A DNA stretch of 28,444 bases, from positions 1-28,444 of the IMG/VR virus record IMGVR_UViG_3300021137_000070; one strand, written 5' to 3'. This document shows positions 1-6,908 of the stretch, piece by piece. This DNA is from a virus. The position numbers and the translations under genes are program-made. Under the pieces are notes generated by a model. The model saw only the letters and a program-made list of their open reading frames with translations. It made no database searches and was not told where the DNA came from. Within the stretch, counting starts at the first letter, position 1. The number at the start of each line of letters is the position of its first letter.

Positions 1-369
1 TACCATAATCCAATTGTTGTAGTATTCATCCGTTTCCATAACGCCACGGATAAATTGCTCTTTTGCTTCGAGATAACCACATTCGCCTTTGGACTGGCAG
101 AGATGTAAAATTTCACGGGTGAATTGTTCATGACCTAATGATAACACATCTTTAGCTAGTTCGGCACTACTTCCATAGTAAGTTTGCCAATCGCTTGGTG
201 CTTTGTATCGTTTCTTTTTACCTTTGACTTGCTTGGTTTTGGCAGAATAAAAGAATTTCTTGCCTATGTACATTTTGTTATTCGTCAGGTTTTTAATCTG
301 ATACACGAACCCGTAATTATCACCAATTAAGTCATCTGTAAAATCTTTACCTTCATATTGCCATATCAT
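1..369 (-). CDS. GIY-YIG-type endonuclease, 3' end cut by window edge
   Basis: The minus strand stays open from an ATG at 367-369 to the window edge (123 codons, no stop seen). Near the N-terminus the protein has GFVYQI at residues 20-25 and MYIGKKFF at 33-40, which are the two halves of a GIY-YIG nuclease core. A conserved SDWQTYYGSS (59-68) and KGECGYLEAKEQF (94-106) follow, with the glutamates E101 and E104 as candidates for the metal-binding residue. I remember this layout as a common stand-alone protein of T4-like marine phages, usually only slightly longer than the part seen here. The ATG lies three bases after the stop of the upstream 86-residue gene. It may be a homing endonuclease or a domesticated Seg-like nuclease; no DNA-binding module is visible in this part. 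Confidence 0.75.
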   Translation of the reverse strand, partial: MIWQYEGKDFTDDLIGDNYGFVYQIKNLTNNKMYIGKKFFYSAKTKQVKGKKKRYKAPSDWQTYYGSSAELAKDVLSLGHEQFTREILHLCQSKGECGYLEAKEQFIRGVMETDEYYNNWIMV

Positions 370-371
370 TA

Positions 372-632
372 TTAAAGCTCATCAATATGTTTGGCATATT
401 GTTTGGCATTAATTTTTTTGCTTTGGCGCCATTGTGACAAAACATCCAACTTATGTTTTTTGGTTGGTTGTTTTTTTAATTTTTCATTTCTTAAAAAGTG
501 TTCATAACCTTCAATGCCTTGACTTTTTATAATATCTTTATGTTCTTGGGGTAAATCAGATTCCAACAGAACATCTTCAGATGTAATTTGTTCACCTAAA
601 AGTGTTTTTATGATGGTTGTTCTCAAATCCAT
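372..632 (-). CDS. Small hypothetical protein (86 aa)
   Basis: I do not recognise this protein. It is 86 residues, starts MDLRTTIIKTLL, has an acidic middle and a lysine-rich second half, and ends HIDEL. I chose the ATG at 630-632 because GGAG sits seven bases upstream; a longer frame up to 680 would run back through the divergent late promoter and leader of the forward-strand endonuclease. It lies between two GIY-YIG genes and is almost fused to the next one (stop to ATG gap of 2 nt). No minus-strand promoter is evident in the 77-base gap above it, so its mRNA probably comes from read-through antisense to the forward-strand gene. Confidence 0.6.
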   Translation of the reverse strand: MDLRTTIIKTLLGEQITSEDVLLESDLPQEHKDIIKSQGIEGYEHFLRNEKLKKQPTKKHKLDVLSQWRQSKKINAKQYAKHIDEL

Positions 633-643
633 GTTATTCTCCG

Positions 644-651
644 TATAAATA
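644..651 (+). promoter_or_regulatory. T4-type late promoter (TATAAATA)
   Basis: A perfect TATAAATA octamer, the -10-like element read by T4-family late sigma (gp55) with the clamp, lies 59 bp before the ATG of the only forward-strand gene. Transcription would begin around 657. It matches the habit of free-standing phage homing endonucleases of carrying their own late promoter. Confidence 0.75.
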
Positions 652-654
652 AGT

Positions 655-684
655 GTATGTCGCCGGACTGGCATCCGCACATAC
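655..684 (+). promoter_or_regulatory. Possible leader hairpin before the GIY-YIG gene
   Basis: GTATGT (655-660) can pair with ACATAC (679-684), with an inner GCC/GGC pairing (662-664 with 670-672). It sits just at or after the predicted start of the late transcript and upstream of the AAAGGA ribosome site (694-699). It has no U-tract, so it is not a terminator. It could shape or stabilise the 5' end of the transcript, but the stem is short. Confidence 0.25.
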
Positions 685-709
685 TCTAATACGAAAGGAC
701 CGTGTCAGC

Positions 710-1243
710 ATGAGTATTTATCATTTCATTTATCAGACAACACATATTAACGGAAACTACTATTATGGTAGACATTCTACTACAAATCTAAATGATGGTT
801 ATATGGGTTCGGGTACTTGGGTAAGAAAAATAAAAAAACTATCCAATTTATCCAGAGAAATTATAGAATACGCAGATTCCATTGATTCACTCAAAGTTTT
901 GGAACAAAAATACTTGTATGAACATTTTGGTAAACCAAGATGTATGAACCGTAGAAAAAGTTCTTGTGGTTTTGATAGTGAAACTAATCCTATGAAAACT
1001 ATGAGAACCAACAAAGGTTCATTCAAAAAAGGTCATAAACCAGTGTTTTCACCGGAAAGTAATATGAAAAAGAGTTTAACCAAATTAGGAAAAAATAATC
1101 CTATGTTTGGTAAACCTGAAGCTTCGAAACACCTAAATGTACCAAACAAACAATGTCGTTACTGTGGTATAATTACAACAATAGGAAATATTGGTCGTTG
1201 GCACAACGATAAGTGTAAATTAGTCCCAATCTCCAATATCTAA
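710..1243 (+). CDS. GIY-YIG homing endonuclease with NUMOD3 and zinc finger
   Basis: This 177-residue protein is the only forward-strand gene. The GIY-YIG core is at the N-terminus: HFIYQT (5-10) and YYYGRHST (17-24), with E65 in LEQKYL as the likely catalytic glutamate. A NUMOD3 DNA-binding motif, GKNNPMFGK, is at 127-135, and the C-terminus has a Cys2-His-Cys zinc site (C149, C152, H165, C169). This is the build of free-standing Seg/Mob-type homing endonucleases. I chose ATG 710 over an upstream ATG at 653 because AAAGGA (694-699) precedes it and because the protein family begins here. It has its own late promoter at 644-651. Its last 24 bases overlap, tail to tail, the 3' end of the minus-strand zinc-ribbon gene. 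Orientation, private promoter and lack of neighbours on its strand all suggest insertion as a mobile gene. Confidence 0.88.
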   Translation: MSIYHFIYQTTHINGNYYYGRHSTTNLNDGYMGSGTWVRKIKKLSNLSREIIEYADSIDSLKVLEQKYLYEHFGKPRCMNRRKSSCGFDSETNPMKTMRTNKGSFKKGHKPVFSPESNMKKSLTKLGKNNPMFGKPEASKHLNVPNKQCRYCGIITTIGNIGRWHNDKCKLVPISNI

Positions 1244-1405
1244 ATCATCTTCTTCTTCGGTATATTCTTCAGTTAGTTCTTCTATTTCAGAACCACAAAA
1301 CGGACAATGCTCCGGTAAATCTTGAGAAACCATTTCTTCCATAAATGATACCGTATAAGTTGATTCGCAATTGGCACAATCGCCAGATAGATGTTTCTGA
1401 GTCAT
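1220..1405 (-). CDS. Small zinc-ribbon-like protein
   Basis: The 61-residue product has two CxxC-type knuckles, CANC (10-13) and CPFC (34-37), followed by a strongly acidic tail (EELTEEYTEEEDDLD). This fits a zinc ribbon; the function is unknown. AAAGGT lies a few bases before the ATG at 1403-1405. It follows the ribonucleotide reductase gene by 9 bp, so the two are probably co-transcribed. Its 3' end overlaps the end of the forward-strand GIY-YIG gene by 24 bp. A role as a small redox or metal partner of the reductase is possible from position alone. Confidence 0.7.
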   Translation of the reverse strand: MTQKHLSGDCANCESTYTVSFMEEMVSQDLPEHCPFCGSEIEELTEEYTEEEDDLDIGDWD

Positions 1406-1414
1406 TCTTTACCT

Positions 1415-3289
1415 TTATTTAATTTCACAAGCACCGCCACCACAAGCTGCTTGGTCGGTAAGTGTTGTGTTGTCATCGAATTCGATAACTTGAGTTAGAT
1501 CAATACTATGTAGTAAAGGCACCATCTCATTAAATTTTTCTTCGGTAATATCTTCAAATGGTGCCTGAATATATGTGCCACCATCATATGGTAAAACGGC
1601 AATTCCATTATAACTTTCTCTGTTATCCCACATCCAATTTCCACATTTTTCCCATTCATTGGCTTTCAATGAAATGGTGCAAGATACATTATGATTATTT
1701 AATCCATCACGGTGACCAGGTGCAATCCATTCTTTACTAAACTTATTTACTCTTTTCAATAAGTGCATGAATGATTCGGTTCTAAGAATGGATCCAGCAG
1801 GTGCTTTCTGTGGAAAGGACATAACTGCTTCGATATGGGGTTTGAAATTACAATCTTCAATTAACGCAGGAAGATTTTCACTCATGTAACGATACAAGGC
1901 TTCGTTCTTACCTACACGCATACGCCGAACATAGAAGTCATTATGCCATGCGTGAATACCTGATGATGTGCCTAATACCAATGAAGTCGTGCCGGCAGGT
2001 TTAACTGCTGTTGTTCTTGCAGCCTTATTAATACCAATCAACTCAGCAACTCTAGCATTTTCTTCCAATACTACTTTTGCGGCTGCAGTCATGTCCAAAT
2101 GAGTAACTTTATCTGAACCAATTCCCGTCATTGATACACCAATCAAAGCATCCAATTCGGTTGTTTCTTTCCAAATGGAACGGAGATAATGGAAGTCCGT
2201 ATAACTGGCTTGTAGTGTTCCAATGAAAGCACCAGCTCTTGCTCGAGCATTTAAATCTTCTTGGTCAACTAAGTCTGAAACATTAACCTCCGTTAGATTA
2301 CAGAACTGGAAGGGGCGCAAACCAATTTCGACACACGGATTTGTACCCCAATCATAATCGTTTGTCCAATAGACTCCTGGTTCACCTGCACCAGATTCTT
2401 CAACCTTCTTCCAAACAATATCAAACTGTTCTCTTGTGGTATACTCACGGTGTAACACTACTGAATTATTAGCACGGCCACGCTGTGGGTTTAATTCCCA
2501 CCACGGTCCAGCTTTACACGATAACATATCCAAATCATCAAAACTGAATAGAGCAATCATAGCGGCTCTACGAATACCACCAGAAAGAACGGCATCTGCA
2601 ATATGGCAATTAATGTCGTGTGCTTCTAGTGATGTTATATGACGACCACGAGCACCATTCAATACTGCGTGAATTTTATCAATGCAGATACGCAATGGAT
2701 CGGGACCTGGTGCTTTACCACCAGAAGTAATCAAACGAGCGCCTTTAGGTCGAACATCACGATAATCAAAAATCGGATCCGATTTACCTTTGAAGTGAGC
2801 TTTGATTAACACCTTAATTGCATCAGCCCAACCTTCGATGGAATCACCTACTAAAAATCTACGACCTTTGGATGTAGGACCTTGTACGATAGGTAATTTA
2901 TCAACATGATGTTTTTGAACCGAATAACCTACACCTGTTCCTGATAACAATAGAAACATCACTTCGGAAAAGGCATCAATATCATCAATAGGTAAAAATG
3001 AGCAATTAAAAATTCTTGTATTGGATATTTCGATTGGTGCTCCACCAAACTGCATTGACCTCATTGAAGGCAAAACTTTTTTGGTGAATACGAATTCTTT
3101 GTAAACAGATTGAATTTCTGTTCTTAACTGTGGAAACTTCTTAATATGCATGGCCATGTTGCGTTCAACAATTTCTTCCCATGACTCTCTACGTTTTAAT
3201 TCTGGAATATATTTTGCGTACTTATTGTAAACTGTTATTTCTGATAAAATCTCTTGTGTGATGTCCATGTTACTATTAACTACGCTCAT
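1415..3289 (-). CDS. nrdJ: Class II (B12-dependent) ribonucleoside-triphosphate reductase
   Basis: This enzyme converts ribonucleotides to deoxyribonucleotides for phage DNA synthesis. The 624-residue chain has NPCVEI at 317-322 (N317, thiyl-radical C319, E321). C96 (in FNCSF) and C330, eleven residues after C319, form the active-site redox pair; RTPR of Lactobacillus has the same eleven-residue spacing. The C-terminal CGGGAC (C616, C621, four residues between) is the swinging dithiol arm. VKPAGTTS in the second half is also typical. It has no ATP-cone, and no NrdB partner is visible in the window, which fits the monomeric, adenosylcobalamin-dependent class II type. It is somewhat shorter than the cellular enzyme (about 740 residues). 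The start at 3289 has AGGA upstream; M8 is a weaker alternative. The phage must rely on host or environmental cobalamin. Confidence 0.9.
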   Translation of the reverse strand: MSVVNSNMDITQEILSEITVYNKYAKYIPELKRRESWEEIVERNMAMHIKKFPQLRTEIQSVYKEFVFTKKVLPSMRSMQFGGAPIEISNTRIFNCSFLPIDDIDAFSEVMFLLLSGTGVGYSVQKHHVDKLPIVQGPTSKGRRFLVGDSIEGWADAIKVLIKAHFKGKSDPIFDYRDVRPKGARLITSGGKAPGPDPLRICIDKIHAVLNGARGRHITSLEAHDINCHIADAVLSGGIRRAAMIALFSFDDLDMLSCKAGPWWELNPQRGRANNSVVLHREYTTREQFDIVWKKVEESGAGEPGVYWTNDYDWGTNPCVEIGLRPFQFCNLTEVNVSDLVDQEDLNARARAGAFIGTLQASYTDFHYLRSIWKETTELDALIGVSMTGIGSDKVTHLDMTAAAKVVLEENARVAELIGINKAARTTAVKPAGTTSLVLGTSSGIHAWHNDFYVRRMRVGKNEALYRYMSENLPALIEDCNFKPHIEAVMSFPQKAPAGSILRTESFMHLLKRVNKFSKEWIAPGHRDGLNNHNVSCTISLKANEWEKCGNWMWDNRESYNGIAVLPYDGGTYIQAPFEDITEEKFNEMVPLLHSIDLTQVIEFDDNTTLTDQAACGGGACEIK

Positions 3290-3306
3290 GTTATTTTCCT
3301 TTATTA

Positions 3307-3780
3307 TTATTTTTTACTGCCGTATGCAAATATTTCTTTTTTATATTCTTCTGACCAAGAATCGTAATACTTCGTCTTTAATAGCTTACTACGAGCCTCT
3401 TCTAATTTATTTCGGGGTTGTACAAGAACTGCGGGATATTCACCGTTACTAGTATTCACTCCATTAATAAATCCAGGATTATCTGGATGGTCTTTCAAAA
3501 ATACCATGTCTGGCATCTTGTCTTGTAGTTTTGATATAATACTTAATAAATCTTCATCTGTCAAGTTTTTTTTGAGATTGTAGAAAACTATTACCTCAAA
3601 ATCTTCAATTGTTGCTTCAATATATCTTAGTATGTATGCTACTGGTTCCTGTCCGATGTATGACCAGAAAACTTTTTTTTCTTCTAGTGCTTTCTTAGCA
3701 AAAGGACAAACACTAAACCCACCAAGTTCATCCTTCTTCTCAGAAATCCTTTGTACCCAATTGATTAAATCTTTTTCCAA
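3307..3780 (-). CDS. Conserved T4-like phage protein, function unknown, TTG start
   Basis: The 157-residue protein has WVQRISEKKDELGGFSVCPFA near the N-terminus (8-28), and FLKDHPDNPGFINGV followed by YPAVLVQP in the second half. The tryptophan and CPFA stretch loosely recalls the start of DUF1415, but the rest does not clearly follow that family. I remember similar proteins beside nucleotide-metabolism genes in marine T4-like phages. No ATG is available: the frame opens with TTG at 3778-3780, with GGAG about eight bases upstream, inside the last codons of the primase gene (16-nt overlap). This suggests translational coupling to the primase. Function unknown. Confidence 0.7.
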   Translation of the reverse strand: MEKDLINWVQRISEKKDELGGFSVCPFAKKALEEKKVFWSYIGQEPVAYILRYIEATIEDFEVIVFYNLKKNLTDEDLLSIISKLQDKMPDMVFLKDHPDNPGFINGVNTSNGEYPAVLVQPRNKLEEARSKLLKTKYYDSWSEEYKKEIFAYGSKK

Positions 3781-4781
3781 TTCACAAACTCCATTTTCGC
3801 TCTTAAATTTACAAAGGTATTTTTATCTATAATATCTTGGATTTCATCCAATGAAAAATTATCTTTGACGACCATATCATTGATGTCTTTTTCACCAATG
3901 AATTCTGGCCAAATAACAACATTAAAATGGTTGTCTATTGCGTGTTCTATCTTATTAACGATCTCTTTGTTACGAGGCTCGTTATCGAACACCAGAACCA
4001 CCTCCGATTTGTCCAATACATCGGTAATCGATTCTAGGTTAGAGTCTGCTGTTGCTACACCATTCTCCAGGAACATGGAATCAATAGGACCTTCGGTTAC
4101 ACATATTAACGATTCCGTATTGGCTCGGTCTAGTCCAAAGACCTTTTTATTATCATCATGTAACTTTAATGTGATATACCTGAGTTTCGATTCACCCAAC
4201 GAGCGACCCTGGATAGCCACAAGATTTTTCTCTTTGTTATAGAAGGGAATGACGAGCCGTTTGTCGTTTTTATAAAGACCCTCTTTTTCAATCCCAAGAG
4301 TTTGTATGAAGGCTGCAAAGTCTTCCGCATAGTATAGTTGCGAGTGAAAGGTCTCTGGAATCCTTCTCTGCTGAACATATATCTTAGCAAAGTGCGCCTC
4401 TGGTAATGAGTCAATTGTCGGAAGTTCAAGGGACTTCTTGAAGGTCGGTTTCTCCGTTTTGAATTCCTCAAAATTTGGCTTTGGATAATTGTTGTTGCCG
4501 GTTTCTCCATTTTTATATCTTTCCAATTGGTATTCTTGTAATAGGCTAGGATCAACCTGTTTTAAGAAATTATAGAAGGTGGTAGATACACCACAATTGT
4601 GGCACATATAGAAGTAGTCATTCTTTTTACGGAAGACAAAACCACGGGCTTTAGTTTTATTTTTTTGGGAATCCCCACAGAGTGGACAACGGAAATTATA
4701 GAGGTCGTCCTTTTTACGGGAGAACCTCTGTAATTTTGGTGAAACTTGGAGGAGGAAATTTCTATCAATATAAACGCTCAT
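3765..4781 (-). CDS. DNA primase, gp61-like
   Basis: This protein makes the RNA primers for lagging-strand synthesis with the gp41 helicase. The 338-residue chain has an N-terminal zinc ribbon (C32, C35, C60, C63) that in this family recognises the priming site. A TOPRIM catalytic core follows, with VTEGPIDS (E230) and VFDNEP (D266, E268) as the metal-binding acids. Length and order fit T4 gp61. There is no good Shine-Dalgarno sequence before the ATG at 4779-4781, and the 25-base gap upstream shows no promoter, so it is probably read from the lysis genes or from an unrecognised promoter. The gene is far from the helicase gene (25.6 kb), unlike T4, where 41 and 61 are neighbours. Confidence 0.87.
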   Translation of the reverse strand: MSVYIDRNFLLQVSPKLQRFSRKKDDLYNFRCPLCGDSQKNKTKARGFVFRKKNDYFYMCHNCGVSTTFYNFLKQVDPSLLQEYQLERYKNGETGNNNYPKPNFEEFKTEKPTFKKSLELPTIDSLPEAHFAKIYVQQRRIPETFHSQLYYAEDFAAFIQTLGIEKEGLYKNDKRLVIPFYNKEKNLVAIQGRSLGESKLRYITLKLHDDNKKVFGLDRANTESLICVTEGPIDSMFLENGVATADSNLESITDVLDKSEVVLVFDNEPRNKEIVNKIEHAIDNHFNVVIWPEFIGEKDINDMVVKDNFSLDEIQDIIDKNTFVNLRAKMEFVNWKKI

Positions 4782-4806
4782 AATCTATGATAATACTACA
4801 ATAATA

Positions 4807-5223
4807 CTACTTTGTCAAGTGTCCTATAACTTCTACCACACGACTAACAATAAATGCTGCGGCAATAATACCACCAACAATCATCCAGTTTCTATTAGAA
4901 ATATTATCCAATTTGCCGGAATCTTTTTCTTGCCTTTTGCTTAGTTCTGCTCGCAATTGTTTAATTTCATCCATAATGCGCAATTCGGTAATTTGAACTT
5001 TATCAATAACGGTATCAATGCGGTCGTGAATCTCTTTGATCTCGGCATTCTTTTCTATTCTACGATTTTCCATGTCTTTGTAAATTTGTGCGGTATATTT
5101 TTCTTGTTGGTCCACAAGTTTCTCAATAACCGTATCCATTTTTGTACAAAGGGAAGTTATTGTGGTGACTTGGGTTTTTAATACTTCCACATCAACTTTT
5201 AATTGCGTAACATTGTCTGCCAT
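4807..5223 (-). CDS. Coiled-coil protein with C-terminal membrane anchor (XhlA-like build)
   Basis: The 138-residue protein is predicted to be mostly coiled coil (roughly 5-108, rich in E, K, I, L and V in heptad-like spacing). One hydrophobic segment, WMIVGGIIAAAFIVSRVV, is near 112-130, and the tail is short. This is the architecture of XhlA-type lysis accessory proteins, which sit beside holins in other phages, and here it follows a holin candidate at the end of the lysis cassette. I see no specific sequence signature, so the family is inferred from shape and place only. It starts ATG at 5221-5223 after a modest AAGAG ribosome site. Confidence 0.6.
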   Translation of the reverse strand: MADNVTQLKVDVEVLKTQVTTITSLCTKMDTVIEKLVDQQEKYTAQIYKDMENRRIEKNAEIKEIHDRIDTVIDKVQITELRIMDEIKQLRAELSKRQEKDSGKLDNISNRNWMIVGGIIAAAFIVSRVVEVIGHLTK

Positions 5224-5232
5224 CTTGATCTC

Positions 5233-5493
5233 TTATTTATTATTATTATTTTGATCTGAATCAGCTTGTGGACTAGGCTCAGTATCCCTTTTGGCCCAAA
5301 TAGCTGCACCATGAACTCCAACAATAGCAGCTATTGAACGACCAAAATCTTCCAATGTAAATGGTATGTTGTGTATTAAGTTGTATATGCAAAATGCAAT
5401 AGTTGCAAGTACGCAAAGAACCCAAGATATACGACCTAAATCGTAAGTTTCATTATCTTTACCTGTTAACAATTGTTTTACTATTTGTTTCAT
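5233..5493 (-). CDS. Holin candidate, two membrane segments
   Basis: The 86-residue protein has two hydrophobic helices, about 22-42 (ISWVLCVLATIAFCIYNLI) and 50-66 (FGRSIAAIVGVHGAAIWA), then a charged, asparagine-rich C-terminus. The pattern of a short cytoplasmic TGKDNETYDLGRI lead, two helices and a K-x-D-T-E-P tail is one I remember from proteins next to Rz genes in many tailed phages, usually annotated as holin-like. It starts in an ATGA overlap with the inner spanin gene, so the two are translationally coupled. It would make the membrane holes that release the endolysin. The Asn-repeat tail comes from an AAT tract at the DNA level. Confidence 0.6.
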   Translation of the reverse strand: MKQIVKQLLTGKDNETYDLGRISWVLCVLATIAFCIYNLIHNIPFTLEDFGRSIAAIVGVHGAAIWAKRDTEPSPQADSDQNNNNK

Positions 5494-6095
5494 TTATTAT
5501 TCTTTTGTTGCTCTCTAATCCATTCTTGTAATAGATCGTTTTTATTTTTTAATGCGTTATACTTGTTATAATTTTCTATAATTATTTTTTCAACGGCACT
5601 AAGCTCAACTCCGGAGCTGGTTGCATCAACTGATCTGGTGGGGTTGGGAAGGTCGTTTTTTGCGGCAGCGTTGAGCAACTCGATAGTAGAATTGTGCAAG
5701 TTACAGTCGCTATCATTTTTAGTGTTAACATATTTAATAATTTCATCACCCTTCTCCTTAATAATCTTATCTCTATAAACATACTTAATTTCGGTCTGAA
5801 CAGTTATATCTTTTGCTGATTCATTAATTTTAGCAATTTCTTGGTTCTTTTTATCCAATTCTTTTTTAAATTGGGCATCACTAAACGATATACCTAAAAA
5901 GAAAATACTTGATCCCATTAATAATACACCAATTAATCTCATAAGAGCTGGTGTTAAATAACTCGATGTTACAATCTGAGCAATTCGCATTGTGGCCATC
6001 TCAGAAAAGAGATAAAGCACCACACCTATTGCAAATGCAATGTATATAAAGAATGTTGGTATGTAATTAAACAACCAAAGTAATAATGTCATCAT
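5490..6095 (-). CDS. Inner-membrane spanin (Rz-like)
   Basis: The 201-residue protein has hydrophobic segments at about 4-30 and 50-70, then a long, charged, coiled-coil periplasmic part (74-200). This suits an i-spanin that spans the periplasm and joins an outer-membrane lipoprotein to fuse the two membranes in the last step of lysis. The key support is that an outer spanin gene is embedded in another frame inside it (5582-5746). The start overlaps the endolysin stop (ATGA), and the stop overlaps the holin start. Two N-terminal membrane segments are more than the single one of lambda Rz, which is unusual. An alternative start one codon later is possible. Confidence 0.72.
   Translation of the reverse strand: MMTLLLWLFNYIPTFFIYIAFAIGVVLYLFSEMATMRIAQIVTSSYLTPALMRLIGVLLMGSSIFFLGISFSDAQFKKELDKKNQEIAKINESAKDITVQTEIKYVYRDKIIKEKGDEIIKYVNTKNDSDCNLHNSTIELLNAAAKNDLPNPTRSVDATSSGVELSAVEKIIIENYNKYNALKNKNDLLQEWIREQQKNNK
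5582..5746 (-). CDS. Outer-membrane spanin lipoprotein (Rz1-like), embedded gene
   Basis: This 54-residue protein is read in a different frame wholly inside the inner spanin gene. It has a lysine-led hydrophobic signal peptide ending in a lipobox LSSC, with C24 as the lipidated residue. The mature peptide of about 31 residues is rich in proline (TTFPTPPDQL, QPAPEL). Both traits are hallmarks of Rz1-type o-spanins, which complete the spanin bridge from the outer membrane. The start at 5744-5746 is set by a perfect AAGGAG eight bases upstream (5754-5759), the best ribosome site in the cassette. A longer frame up to 5782 lacks such a site. Confidence 0.82.
   Translation of the reverse strand: MKLLNMLTLKMIATVTCTILLSSCSTLPQKTTFPTPPDQLMQPAPELSLVPLKK
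5754..5759 (-). promoter_or_regulatory. Ribosome binding site for the embedded Rz1-like gene
   Basis: AAGGAG on the minus strand lies inside the inner spanin coding sequence (codons for Lys-Glu) and seven bases before the ATG of the embedded lipoprotein gene. It decides the start of that gene and shows that the overlap is functional. Confidence 0.75.
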
Positions 6096-6697
6096 AATAC
6101 TGACTTCGCCTTTTCGTAATACATTGTTCTCTGCGACAATCCTAATTCAGCAGCATTAATCTTGTGTGTCATACTTTCAATATCATCAGAATCACAATCA
6201 TCATTAATATTATGCATCTTCCAATAAAAACAAGCAGACTCCACGGCACCAGACAATGATTCACAATAAGCAACTGTTTTATCTATTGGCATTCCAATAG
6301 AAACTGCAAATACCTTATAATTGTCGTGAAAGGTGGTTTGAATAGCACCACGACCACGGTATAACCATCCATCACCACTTGTTACACTACCGTTACCATA
6401 CCTATTTGCATAAACATAATTAGCAAGCTTTTCTGGTTGGTGAGCATATTGTTCTGCTATACCAACATAAGGAAACAATTTTGGCCAAGTTCTCATTAAA
6501 CTTTGTGGACCATAATTTAAATTTTCTTTTAATGTTGTAAACTCAATCGACTCAACTGCACATTGCGCTAAAAAACCAGCAATTCTATTCTTTGTATTAA
6601 TATCATATTTTGGTAATAAGTCATTTAACACCGAACACAAAGAATTTAATGTTGTGTTATGTGGCAGTATTACTTGAAGTTGTTCTACTGTTATCAT
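6092..6697 (-). CDS. Endolysin, GH19 chitinase/lysozyme type
   Basis: This enzyme cuts peptidoglycan glycan strands at the end of infection. The 201-residue protein is a single GH19-type domain: AGFLAQCAVES (40-50, catalytic E49), ENLNY (58-62, second acid E58), and GDGWLYRGRGAIQTT (108-122) with a following N-Y, the classic substrate-cleft motif. There is no signal peptide, so it needs the holin encoded two genes downstream. Its first 41 bases overlap the 83-residue gene upstream, and its stop overlaps the start of the inner spanin gene (ATGA). The ribosome site is weak (A-rich), so translation may depend on coupling to the upstream gene. Confidence 0.88.
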   Translation of the reverse strand: MITVEQLQVILPHNTTLNSLCSVLNDLLPKYDINTKNRIAGFLAQCAVESIEFTTLKENLNYGPQSLMRTWPKLFPYVGIAEQYAHQPEKLANYVYANRYGNGSVTSGDGWLYRGRGAIQTTFHDNYKVFAVSIGMPIDKTVAYCESLSGAVESACFYWKMHNINDDCDSDDIESMTHKINAAELGLSQRTMYYEKAKSVL

Positions 6698-6908
6698 TTT
6701 TTTCTATTTTAATCCATCCATCATCGGAGAACTCAAATGTTTTTCTGTTCTTTACACTAACATAAGTGTTATGAAATTCTACTCCAATCCAATCAGCAAG
6801 AGAAACGTTATCTAATCCTTGAACTCTTAAAAATAAAACATTTGCTGCTTCAACTACTTCTGCTTCTAATCCAAATTTCTCTTTGATTCTTTTTTGGATG
6901 TCAATCAC
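6657..6908 (-). CDS. Small hypothetical protein (83 aa), GTG start
   Basis: I do not recognise this protein. It is 83 residues, with an N-terminal amphipathic stretch (IDIQKRIKEKFGLEAE), a middle that could form beta strands (FLRVQGL, DWIGVEFHNTYVSV), and a Ser/Thr/Asn tail. The start codon is GTG at 6906-6908, overlapping the TGA of the gene upstream (GTGA), which points to translational coupling. The 3' end overlaps the endolysin start by 41 bases. Position just before the lysis genes is the only hint of a role. Confidence 0.6.
   Translation of the reverse strand: MIDIQKRIKEKFGLEAEVVEAANVLFLRVQGLDNVSLADWIGVEFHNTYVSVKNRKTFEFSDDGWIKIEKNDNSRTTSSNTAT

Noticed and set aside
653-709. N-terminal extension of the GIY-YIG gene from ATG 653
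   Set aside because: This start would lie two bases after the TATAAATA and before the expected transcript start. The conserved family start and ribosome site are at 710.
3865-4242. Forward-strand open frame of 125 codons inside the primase gene
   Set aside because: The minus-strand primase has clear zinc and TOPRIM motifs over the same bases. The forward product has a random, Ser-rich composition.
4166-4555. Second minus-strand frame (129 codons) inside the primase gene
   Set aside because: Arg-rich frame-shifted reading of the primase. There is no start signal, and the primase frame is unbroken, so it is no frameshift remnant either.
5235-5242. AATAAATA on the minus strand as a late promoter for the coiled-coil gene
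   Set aside because: It is only 11 bp before the ATG, too close for a usable leader, and is explained by the Asn codons at the end of the holin candidate.
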